NCBI GenBank assembly: GCA_002794775.1
Contig: NBAY01000161.1
Location: forward strand, 1 to 31,966
Direction: 5' to 3'
Length of the DNA stretch: 31,966 bases
DNA from: Porodaedalea pini
Lineage: Eukaryota > Basidiomycota > Agaricomycetes > Hymenochaetales > Hymenochaetaceae
Positions 1 through 7,840 of the stretch are shown here, piece after piece; the first letter of the stretch is position 1, and each line of letters opens with the position of its first letter. The notes under the pieces are model-generated. The model saw nothing but the letters and a program-made list of their open reading frames with translations. It was not told the DNA's origin and searched no databases. The position numbers and the translations under genes are program-made.

Positions 1-848
1 GCAGAGGCATGCTGAAGTGAATGAGGAGACAGTGCATCAAATCATTGTGCTAGAAGAATCAGATGCTGTGACAGCTGTCAGGGACCTGAGAGGTCTGAAA
101 TGGTTTGTAAGAGGGTCTCGGGGACAACAGCTCATGGTACCGATTCTTCTTCAAATGACCAACACCAGTAATCAGTTCAAGGTAGATGCACTACTGGACA
201 GTGGCTGCACTGGCTCATGTATCAACTGATCCTTCATTGAAAAGCATCAGATCAGGACAAAAAAGACACCCATCCCGATCCAAGTTTATAATGCTGACAA
301 CATGCTCAATAAGGATGGTTCGATCACAGAATTTGTGGAAATGCACATGACAATTAAAGACCATTCAGAGCGCATCCACTTTGCAGTCATGGATCTAGGG
401 AAAACAGATGTGTTCATCGGACATGAATGGTTAAAACTGCACAATCCCAACATTGACTGGCAAAAGTCAACGATTGAATTTGATCGATGTCCTGATGTAT
501 GCAGCTATATCCATAGCCTAGAGGACATTGACACAGACCCCGATGAAAACCTTGATCTAGTGGAACTTGAAGATGGCAATCAGCTCTTTCTCTTTGATTG
601 GGACAGGTATATTAAGTCCGATCCGAGAAAAGCGCTGAAGGTCAGACAACAAGCACTTAAGGAGGTCCCAGACTACATCAAAGAGTTTGCGGACATCTTC
701 AGTGAACAGGAATTCAATCAGTTACCAGAGAGATACCCTTGGGATCACGCTATTGAACTTAAACCAGGCTTGAAGCTCTCTGACTGTAAGATCTACCCAC
801 TCAGTCCATCAGAACAGGTGGCACTCAATGAATTCCTCATTGAAAACC
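1..848 (+). pseudogene. Old gypsy retrotransposon, 5' fragment of pol (protease and start of RT), cut by window edge and by insertion
   Basis: This is the left part of a decayed Ty3/gypsy pol gene and runs in from outside the window. The protease active-site motif DSG lies near 196-204 in the translated frame. A TGA at 227-229 stands where the young copy in this window has CGA. The frame stays open after that, through the linker to the start of reverse transcriptase, until it is cut at 848 by the insertion of another copy of the same family. The reading frame resumes in phase at 7841, directly after the target duplication. Most differences from the young copy are C/T or G/A transitions, as expected for deamination. 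Not functional. Confidence 0.93.
844..848. repeat. Target site duplication AAACC, left copy
   Basis: AAACC immediately precedes the TGTCATGG start of the 5' LTR, and the same five bases follow the 3' LTR at 7836-7840. Removing the insert restores an uninterrupted pol reading frame of the host copy. Five-base duplications are usual for Ty3/gypsy integrases. Confidence 0.95.
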
Positions 849-1095
849 TGTCATGGATGCCTTTTAATTATTTTATTCTCTTATCATTTTCCCTTATCTT
901 ATCTTATCATATCTTATCCACTCATTACTAATCACACCTATTTCGACTTACTCATATCCATTACGCCCCTTTCTCACACTGTCATTATTTGCTGACTGAT
1001 ACTATGACGCTATTGTTCTACGAAGTTCCACGACATTCTTTCATCTATCTTTATGTAGTAGCTAATTCCCTGGTCCGTGTGCAGCCACTGCAGGG

Positions 1096-1103
1096 TATAT
1101 AAG
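1096..1103 (+). promoter_or_regulatory. TATA box of the 5' LTR promoter
   Basis: TATATAAG lies 35 bp upstream of the AGTTTCGACCT block at 1131-1141. That block is the likely RNA 5' end, because it can pair with the primer-binding site. The motif is conserved in the other two LTRs of the window, including the decayed one. Confidence 0.75.
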
Positions 1104-1130
1104 TAGGTAGTCCTCCTGTACTTATCCCTT

Positions 1131-1141
1131 AGTTTCGACCT
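1131..1141 (+). promoter_or_regulatory. Predicted RNA 5' end that could serve as self-primer
   Basis: AGTTTCGACCT can pair with AGGTTGAAACT at 1300-1310 over all 11 positions, with one G-U wobble. The pairing stops at exactly 11 on both sides. In Tf1 of fission yeast, and by extension its relatives, the first 11 nt of the RNA fold back on the primer-binding site and prime reverse transcription. The transcription start itself is inferred from the TATA distance. Confidence 0.65.
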
Positions 1142-1297
1142 GGTCAATTCTACCTGGCTACGTCCAGAAGCTGTCCCCTTACCTCTGCGCTGTGTCAGTT
1201 CTCCTGACTCACCGTTCTCTCTCTCTTCTCCCTCCTCCTCTGACTGAGTTCTGTGCGACCCGGCTACCCCTTGCGTACCCGTAGTCCATCGCTGACA

Positions 1298-2152
1298 CAA
1301 GGTTGAAACTTACCCCTACCGCCTTGCGCATTCTCAGTCACCGACGCCAAGCTGGCTCTGAACATTCGCATCTCCTACCGACAACAATCTCTCTACCGCG
1401 CTACCATCTACACCTTCACCTGTACCCCGCAAATCACTCTCACCATTGAACTCTTCCTACTATCTATCATCATCACTCTCAACCCCCATCTTGTCCAGCA
1501 ATCTCAAAACCGTCCACTACCTGTCCGTAACCCCAAACTGTAGACCAACATTCTTATCCGACGCGTCCGACGACTTGGACTGCGACCCCGACTACGATCG
1601 CTTCGACCCACACCTGTTCTCAGATCGATCTCACGTGCATCAATCAGGCCGATACGTTGTTAATTCTTTACCTTCATTATTAAACTCACTCGTTTCATAA
1701 CCCGCCGTCCTCTTTCTATTCGATCAACCAGCGCTCGTTTGAGAGGGGGTAACGTTGAGTCCGACCCACTCGAGAGTAGCTACCAGGCCTTGGGGGTGAT
1801 CTTCGGAAAGGTCCCTTGGCGCCCGTTGGAGTCTTCACAGAGGAAGATCTGGGTTTGATCAGCAAGTGAAAGTCGACCACCACATCCGGAATTTTGTTAC
1901 AGTGCTCAATCAGATCCGCAGGCGTCCGCACCACCTGTCGGCTGGCAGTGTTGTTTCTGATTTGAGCTGGCTCCACACCCGTACGCTCGACCATCTGGAT
2001 CAGCGGCACAGCGGTGGAATACACCACCAGAAGACACTGCCGACGCTGTCCTCGCACAACTACCACCACTGACCGACGATGACCTAGTACGCCTAGACGA
2101 CGAGCTAGGAGCCCACCAACCACCCCACCCATCACCAACACCATCGCCTATC
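1298..2152 (+). other. Long leader of the gypsy element between LTR and gag
   Basis: About 855 bp separate the LTR from the gag ATG. Short open frames occur here, for example 1446-1700 and 1866-2072, but the first starts at TTG, neither resembles a known protein, and they lie in pyrimidine-rich sequence. The leader probably holds packaging and translation signals. No gene is supported. Confidence 0.6.
1300..1310 (+). promoter_or_regulatory. Primer-binding site, self-priming type
   Basis: AGGTTGAAACT begins 2 nt after the LTR end at 1297. It pairs with the predicted RNA start at 1131-1141. I did not recognise a match to a common tRNA 3' end ahead of this site, which would be the alternative primer. 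Confidence 0.65.
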
Positions 2153-3238
2153 ATGGCGGAACCCCAAGCCCCAGTCGCGCCAGCAGCCGGAACTCCGACG
2201 ATCTCAAACAACATGATGCAGGAGATCATCAACGCGCTACATGGCCTGGGATTACTAGCAACCCCCACGCCAGCAGCCGCAGCAGCACCTGTCCCTCCAC
2301 CAACAAGCCGCAGTGGAGGAAGACACATCGCCAAACCTGAGGCATTCAACGGGCGAGACTATAAGAAGTTCGAACGTGCCATCACCCTTTACGTTGAAGC
2401 TAACGCAGAGGACTTCGTGAACGACAAGGACTACTTCCTTTTCGTGTTATTGTTCATGACGGAAGGCTCGGCTGCACTCTGGGCACAGAACTTCCTGGAA
2501 AGCATCAAAATGGACGGCTATCTGATCTTTTCACTCGTCAGTCGCCAGAAGTTCAACGAACAACTGGAGAAAGCGTTCGGAGATCCGAACGAACGCATGA
2601 ACGCCATGCAGAAATTGGACAGCTGGAAACACACCCGGGACATCACAGCCGACCAATTCTTCCAGCAGTTCGATATCTATCGCCGTGCGGCAGGATACAG
2701 CGATGACGCCAAAAATGACGACACCCTCATCCACAAACTGACGAAAGCCTTGGATAGAGAAATCGTATACTGGATCGAAATGAGTGACACAGTCCCAACC
2801 ACGTACAAAGGCTGGCAAGAAAAAGCCATTCGATTTGACAATGCTAGACGACAGATGAAAGCCATTGAACAAATGCGTGCTGCCCCGTCCAGACCTCAGG
2901 CACCCCCACCAAAACCTGCCCAGACATTCGCACCTAGAATCCCTGAAAGGCGCGATGCCACCGGAGTCACATACGGAGGCATGGGGAAGCCGATGGACGT
3001 CTCACTCGAAGAGCTGAGGAAAGCAGGACTCTGCTACTACTGCAAAGAATCTGGGCATCTACAGAGGAATTGCCCAATGCAGAAGAAGGTGATAAGGGCT
3101 GTGTTGATGGGGATGGAACCCCGAGAGAGAAAAGTCTGGGCAGACGAGACCGCGACGCTCAAGGAGTCAGACTTTGCAGAGGAAGAAGAGGAGGCGCTCT
3201 TTGAGCAGGAGTTGGATTTTGCGGAGCCCCAGCAGTGA
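2153..3238 (+). CDS. gag: Gag polyprotein of the young gypsy element
   Basis: This 361-residue capsid/nucleocapsid protein starts at the first ATG after the leader. The N terminus (about 1-60) is rich in alanine and proline. Residues about 65-240 look like a retrotransposon gag capsid domain, with conserved aromatic and LWA(Q)NFL-type segments. A CCHC zinc knuckle, CYYCKESGHLQRNC, sits near residues 295-308 and would bind the element's RNA. The tail is acidic. The frame ends at TGA 3236-3238, where the pol frame (-1) is already open from 3205. A GGATTTT heptamer at 3214-3220 and a hairpin after it suggest gag-pol is made by -1 frameshifting. No stop or frameshift interrupts gag. Confidence 0.93.
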   Translation: MAEPQAPVAPAAGTPTISNNMMQEIINALHGLGLLATPTPAAAAAPVPPPTSRSGGRHIAKPEAFNGRDYKKFERAITLYVEANAEDFVNDKDYFLFVLLFMTEGSAALWAQNFLESIKMDGYLIFSLVSRQKFNEQLEKAFGDPNERMNAMQKLDSWKHTRDITADQFFQQFDIYRRAAGYSDDAKNDDTLIHKLTKALDREIVYWIEMSDTVPTTYKGWQEKAIRFDNARRQMKAIEQMRAAPSRPQAPPPKPAQTFAPRIPERRDATGVTYGGMGKPMDVSLEELRKAGLCYYCKESGHLQRNCPMQKKVIRAVLMGMEPRERKVWADETATLKESDFAEEEEEALFEQELDFAEPQQ

Positions 3239-3255
3239 ACACGGCACTGACTGGG
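3214..3255 (+). promoter_or_regulatory. Candidate -1 ribosomal frameshift signal at the gag-pol junction
   Basis: The heptamer GGATTTT at 3214-3220 sits in the gag frame as G GAT TTT, the phase needed for a -1 slip into the pol frame, which is open from 3205. After a 7-nt spacer, CCCAG (3228-3232) and CAGTG (3233-3237) pair with CACTG (3245-3249) and CTGGG (3251-3255). This gives a 10-bp stem with one bulged A (3250) and a 7-nt loop. GGAUUUU is the slippery heptamer described for dianthoviruses. Use as a frameshift site in this fungus is inference. Confidence 0.6.
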
Positions 3256-6200
3256 ATAGGTTCAGTTTCGGTTTTTCAAACGGCCATTTTTGATAATTCT
3301 ATGGACTCTGTAGATAATTTAGATAAAACACAAAAAAATGTAAAAAGCAATGTCACTCGCAAAAATATTCCTTCTGTTCCTGTACCAGTAGCTAGTAGTG
3401 TAGATATGCCTACATGTAACAACACTTCTGCCTCATCATCTTGTTCTACTCCTGTGTCAAAAAATCATGTAAAACCCTATTCCAAATCTTTTAATTCTAT
3501 TTCTTCCTTGGCCGGAACTGAACCGAAATCCGTGAAAAATGAAAACTCGTCGAAACAAGCTGAGAGGAAGTCCTGGAGAGATCGCCCTGTCCCCTTTACT
3601 GCCCCATGGGTGGTACAGTGTCTCAAAGAGGATAAACTCGAAAGTGCTTTAACGACTCTCCGAGTGTGGATGAAACAGCAGAGGCATGCTGAAGCGAATG
3701 AAGAGACGGTGTGTCAAATCATTGCGCTAGAAGAATCAGATGCCGTGGCAGCTGTTAGGGACCTGAGGGGTCCGAAACGGTTCATAAGAGGGTCTCGGGG
3801 GCAACAGCTCATGGTACCGATTCTCCTTCAAACGACTGACACCGGTAACCAGTTCAAGGTAGACGCCCTACTGGACAGTGGCTGCACTGGCTCGTGTATC
3901 AACCGATCCTTCATCAAAAAGCATCAGATCAGGACAAAAAAGACACCCATCCCAATCCGAGTCTATAATGCTGACGGCACGCTCAACAAGGACGGCTCGA
4001 TCACAGAGTTTGTGGAAATGCGCATGACAATTAAGGATCATTCAGAGCGCATCCACTTCGCAGTCACAGATCTAGGGAAAACAGATGTGTTCATCGGACA
4101 TGAATGGTTAAAGCTGCACAATCCCAACATCGACTGGCAAAAATCAACGATCGAATTCGATCGATGCCCCGATGTATGCGGCTATATCCGTAGTCTAGAG
4201 GACATTGATGCAGACCCCGACAAAAACCTTGATTTGGTGGAACTTGAAGACGGCGATCAACTCTTCCTCTTCGATTGGGACAGGTACATTAAGTCCGATC
4301 CGAGAAAAGCGCTGAAGGTCAGACAACAGGTGCTCGAGGAAGTCCCAAACTATGTCAAAGAGTTCGCGGACGTCTTCAGTGAACAGGAATTTGATCAGTT
4401 ACCAGAGAGACGCCCTTGGGATCATGCTATTGAACTCAAACCAGGTTCAAAGCTCTCTGACTGTAAAATCTACCCACTCAGTCCATCCGAACAGGTGGCA
4501 CTGGACGAATTCCTCACCGAAAACTTGAGAACTGGCCGTATTCGTAACTCTCAATCTGAGATGGCATCCCCCTTCTTCTTCATAAAAAAGAAGGATGGCA
4601 AGCTTCGCCCCGTACAGGATTATCGCCGGCTCAACGAGATGACGATTAAGAACAAATACCCGTTACCTCTAATCCAAGAGCTCATCGACAAAACAAAACA
4701 GGCGAAATTCTTCACGAAGCTTGACATACGTTGGGGTTACAATAACATTCGAATTCGAGAGGGTGATGAGCATAAAGCCGCCTTCAGGACAAACCGCGGT
4801 CTATTCGAACCAACGGTCATGTTTTTTGGTCTCACAAACTCACCGGCAACCTTCCAAGGATTCATGAACGAGATCTTCCGAGAACTCGTCAATGATGGAC
4901 ACGTCATAGTCTACATGGATGACATTCTGATCTTCGCACGAACTCGTGAACATCATGACAAACTCGTCTGACAAGTCCTGGAAGTGTTGCGAGCAAACAA
5001 GTTGTTCTTAAAGCCAGAAAAGTGCAGCTTTGCTCAAGAGACCGTGAACTATCTTGGGCATATCCTTGGCAACGGACAGATTCGCATGGATCCAGCCAAA
5101 GTGGCAGGTGTAAAAGATTGGCCAGTGCCTAAGAACAAGAAAGAACTACAGTCTTTCCTTGGGTTCTGCAACTATTACTGCCGCTTTATCCTAGCATTCA
5201 GTCATTATGCGAAGCCCTTGACAGTGTTGACCGGAGATGTAGAGTGGAAGTGGGAGGTGGAGCAACAGGAGGCCTTTGAACGTCTGAAGCAGAAGCTCTG
5301 TGAAGAACCCGTACTCACAGTACCTACTGATGACGGTCAATTTCGGGTTGAGGGCGATTCGTCGCATTTCGCTAACGGTGCCATTCTGTCCCAATTCATT
5401 GACGGAAAGTGGCATCCAATCGCATACCGATCACAAGCGCTTAGCCAAGCAGAGCGCAACTACGAAATCTACGACAAAGAGATGTTCACAATCATGTGCG
5501 CACTGGATGACTGGCGACAATATCTTCTAGGGGCAACGCAAACCTTCGAAATCTGGTCGGATCACCTCAACCTCCAGTATTTCCGAAAACCCCAGAAGAT
5601 TAACCACCGACAAGCGAGATGGCTACAGGAGTTAGCGGACTATGACTTCAAACTGCTCCATAAACCAGGTGCCCTGATGACTAAGGCTGACCTCCTCTCG
5701 AGACGAGCGGATCATGAGAGGGGGGAGAATGACAATATCGACATCATTTTGCTCAAGCCGGACCTATTTGTAAACGAAACACTGCTAGAAGCGCTGGATG
5801 CAGACTTTGTTAAACGAATTAAAAGGGTACGAAACAACAGAGACAGAGCAGTTGTGAAGGCATTAGAGCGGAAGGAACGAGAATGGGATGAAGAAGAAGG
5901 GTTGTTGATGTGGAAGGGCAGGATCTACGTGCCGAAAGACCATAAACTCCGAGAAGACATCATTCGGAACCATCACGACAGCACGCTCGCAGGACACCCA
6001 GGACGCTACAAGACCCATGAGTTGATCACACACAACTACTGGTGGCCAGGAATCCAACGAGATGTTCGAATATATGTCGAGGGATGTGATGCGTGCCAAC
6101 GTACCAAGGCACACAGAGCGAAACTGCATAATCCTCTGAACCCGAACGAGATCCCGAAAGGTCCTTGGGAAATCGTCACAGCAGACCTGATCGGCGAACT

Positions 6201-7374
6201 ACCCGAGTCCAATGGGCATAACGCAATCTGTGTCTTCGTTGACAGGTTCAGTAAACAGGTGCATGCGATCCCTACCTCAGTGAGCATAACGTCGGAAGGA
6301 ATGGCGAGGCTCTACCGGGATCATGTCTTCAGGCTACACGGCATACCGCGCAAGTTTATTCATGACAGAGGATCACAGTTCGAGTCCAAATTCATGAACG
6401 AACTATACCGGTTACTGGGCATCGAGGGAAACCCGTCAACAGCATATCACCCACAGACAGATGGTCAGACAGAACGGATAAACCAAGAGATTGAACAGTA
6501 CCTTCGTCTCTTTGTTAACCACCATCAGTCGGACTGGGTGGAATGGCTTGCGCTAGCGGAATTCGCGTATAATGACAAAGAACAAATGTCGACAGGAGCG
6601 TCACCCTTTTTTGTCAACCATGGGAGACACCCATATAAGGGCACGAATCCTAGACGCGAATCGACCAATGAGTCCGCCAAGCAGTTTGCCGACCAGATGG
6701 CCAAGATCAGGGAGGAAACCGAATCGGTGTTAAAGCACGCGGCCGAAACCATGAAGCGCTTCTATGACAGGACGAAGGGAGAATCCATCAAGTATAAACC
6801 TGGGGATAAGGTCATGCTCAAAGGAACTCACTTAAAGACAGATCGTCCTATGAAGAAGCTGGGAGATAAACGCTATGGGCCTTTCATCGTCGAAAAGAAA
6901 ATCGGCACGTCAGCATATAGGCTTAAACTTCCACATACATGGAAAAAAGTCTATCCGGTTTTCAATGAAGTGCTCCTCTCCCCATACCACGAGCCGCAGT
7001 ATATGTCGCAAAAGCAAGATCCTCCACCCCCGCCCGAGATCATTGATGATGTGCCGGAATATGAGGTCGAAAAGGTTGTCGACTCCAAACTTGTGCGAGG
7101 GAAGCTCAAATACCTCGTACATTGGAAAGGGTATCCGAATGAAGAACGCACCTGGGAGCCAATTGAGAATTTGACGAACTCTCAAAAAGCCATTGACGAA
7201 TTTCATAAATCGACTCCCAGTGCTCCTCGCGCCCTCAACACCCTAGAGATGTCGCAGCTGAAGTTCCGACCTGTATTTGAAATGACGGAGCCTGAGAGAC
7301 AGGAAGGAGTGGCACAGTGGTGGGCCGGTAAGTTCCAGGGTAGGGAACAAGGGCGATCGGGACGCTCGCCTTGA
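3235..7374 (+). CDS. pol: Pol polyprotein of the young gypsy element (protease, RT, RNase H, integrase, chromodomain) with one in-frame TGA
   Basis: The frame is -1 relative to gag and overlaps its stop. It has no ATG at the overlap (only GTG at 3235), which fits a fusion product made by frameshifting. A Ser/Thr/Asn-rich linker comes first. Then come the aspartic protease motif DSGCTGS (from 3874), reverse transcriptase with YMDD at 4912-4923, RNase H around 5340-5700, and the integrase HHCC zinc finger around 5970-6105. The integrase core follows with TADLIGEL, HDRGSQFES and the DGQTERINQE region around 6180-6510. A GPF module near 6876 and a chromodomain around 7060-7190 (LVHWKGYPNEERTWEP) close it. 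A TGA at 4969-4971 interrupts RT just after YMDD, where CGA would be expected. The old copy has TGA at the same codon. It may be a CpG mutation, an inherited defect, or a leaky stop. Confidence 0.92.
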
Positions 7375-7383
7375 AGGGGAGGG
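7373..7383 (+). promoter_or_regulatory. Polypurine tract
   Basis: GAAGGGGAGGG lies just before the 3' LTR (TGTCATGG at 7387) and overlaps the pol stop TGA at 7372-7374. It would prime plus-strand DNA synthesis. The old copy has the slightly changed tract GAAGGAGAGGG at 10691-10701. Confidence 0.8.
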
Positions 7384-7386
7384 TCA

Positions 7387-7835
7387 TGTCATGGATGCCT
7401 TTTAATTATTTTATTCTCTTATCATTTTCCCTTATCTTATCTTATCATATCTTATCCACTCATTACTAATCACACCTATTTCGACTTACTCATATCCATT
7501 ACGCCCCTTTCTCACACTGTCATTATTTGCTGACTGATACTATGACGCTATTGTTCTACGAAGTTCCACGACATTCTTTCATCTATCTTTATGTAGTAGC
7601 TAATTCCCTGGTCCGTGTGCAGCCACTGCAGGGTATATAAGTAGGTAGTCCTCCTGTACTTATCCCTTAGTTTCGACCTGGTCAATTCTACCTGGCTACG
7701 TCCAGAAGCTGTCCCCTTACCTCTGCGCTGTGTCAGTTCCCCTGACTCACCGTTCTCTCTCTCTTCTCCCTCCTCCTCTGACTGAGTTCCGCACGACCCG
7801 GCTACCCCTTGCGTACCCGTAGTCCGTCGCTGACA
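7387..7835 (+). repeat. 3' LTR of the young gypsy element
   Basis: This 449-bp repeat of 849-1297 has 5 differences, all transitions and all in the last 101 bp or so. It ends in TGACA and is followed by the AAACC target duplication. Confidence 0.97.
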
Positions 7836-7840
7836 AAACC
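7836..7840. repeat. Target site duplication AAACC, right copy
   Basis: This matches 844-848. The old pol sequence continues directly after it in the same reading frame. Confidence 0.95.

Larger units (their letters stand above)
849..1297 (+). repeat. 5' LTR of the young gypsy element
   Basis: The 449-bp LTR starts TGTCA and ends TGACA, a 5-bp terminal inverted repeat. It is repeated at 7387-7835. The first part is rich in TTATC tracts. A TATA box lies at 1096-1103 and the downstream part is pyrimidine-rich. Confidence 0.97.
849..7835 (+). mobile_element. Young full-length Ty3/gypsy chromovirus retrotransposon, nested in an older copy
   Basis: This is a 6987-bp element with order LTR, self-complementary primer-binding site, long leader, gag, pol, polypurine tract, LTR. 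Pol order is protease, reverse transcriptase, RNase H, integrase, chromodomain, which defines the chromovirus branch of Ty3/gypsy. The LTRs are both 449 bp and differ at 5 positions (about 1.1 percent), all transitions and all in the last 101 bp or so. The target duplication is perfect, so the insertion is recent. Gag is intact. Pol is intact except for one in-frame TGA at 4969-4971. Whether the element is still active depends on whether that stop is read through. Confidence 0.97.

Noticed and set aside
1010..1300. Minus-strand 96-codon frame in the LTR
   Set aside because: It is a shadow in pyrimidine-rich LTR sequence.
1446..2072. Small frames in the gypsy leader as extra element genes
   Set aside because: The first starts at TTG and neither resembles known retrotransposon accessory proteins; better seen as leader sequence.
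3235..3240. Re-initiation at GTG 3235 as the start of pol
   Set aside because: Possible but less likely than -1 frameshifting, given the well-placed heptamer and hairpin just upstream and the open -1 frame from 3205.
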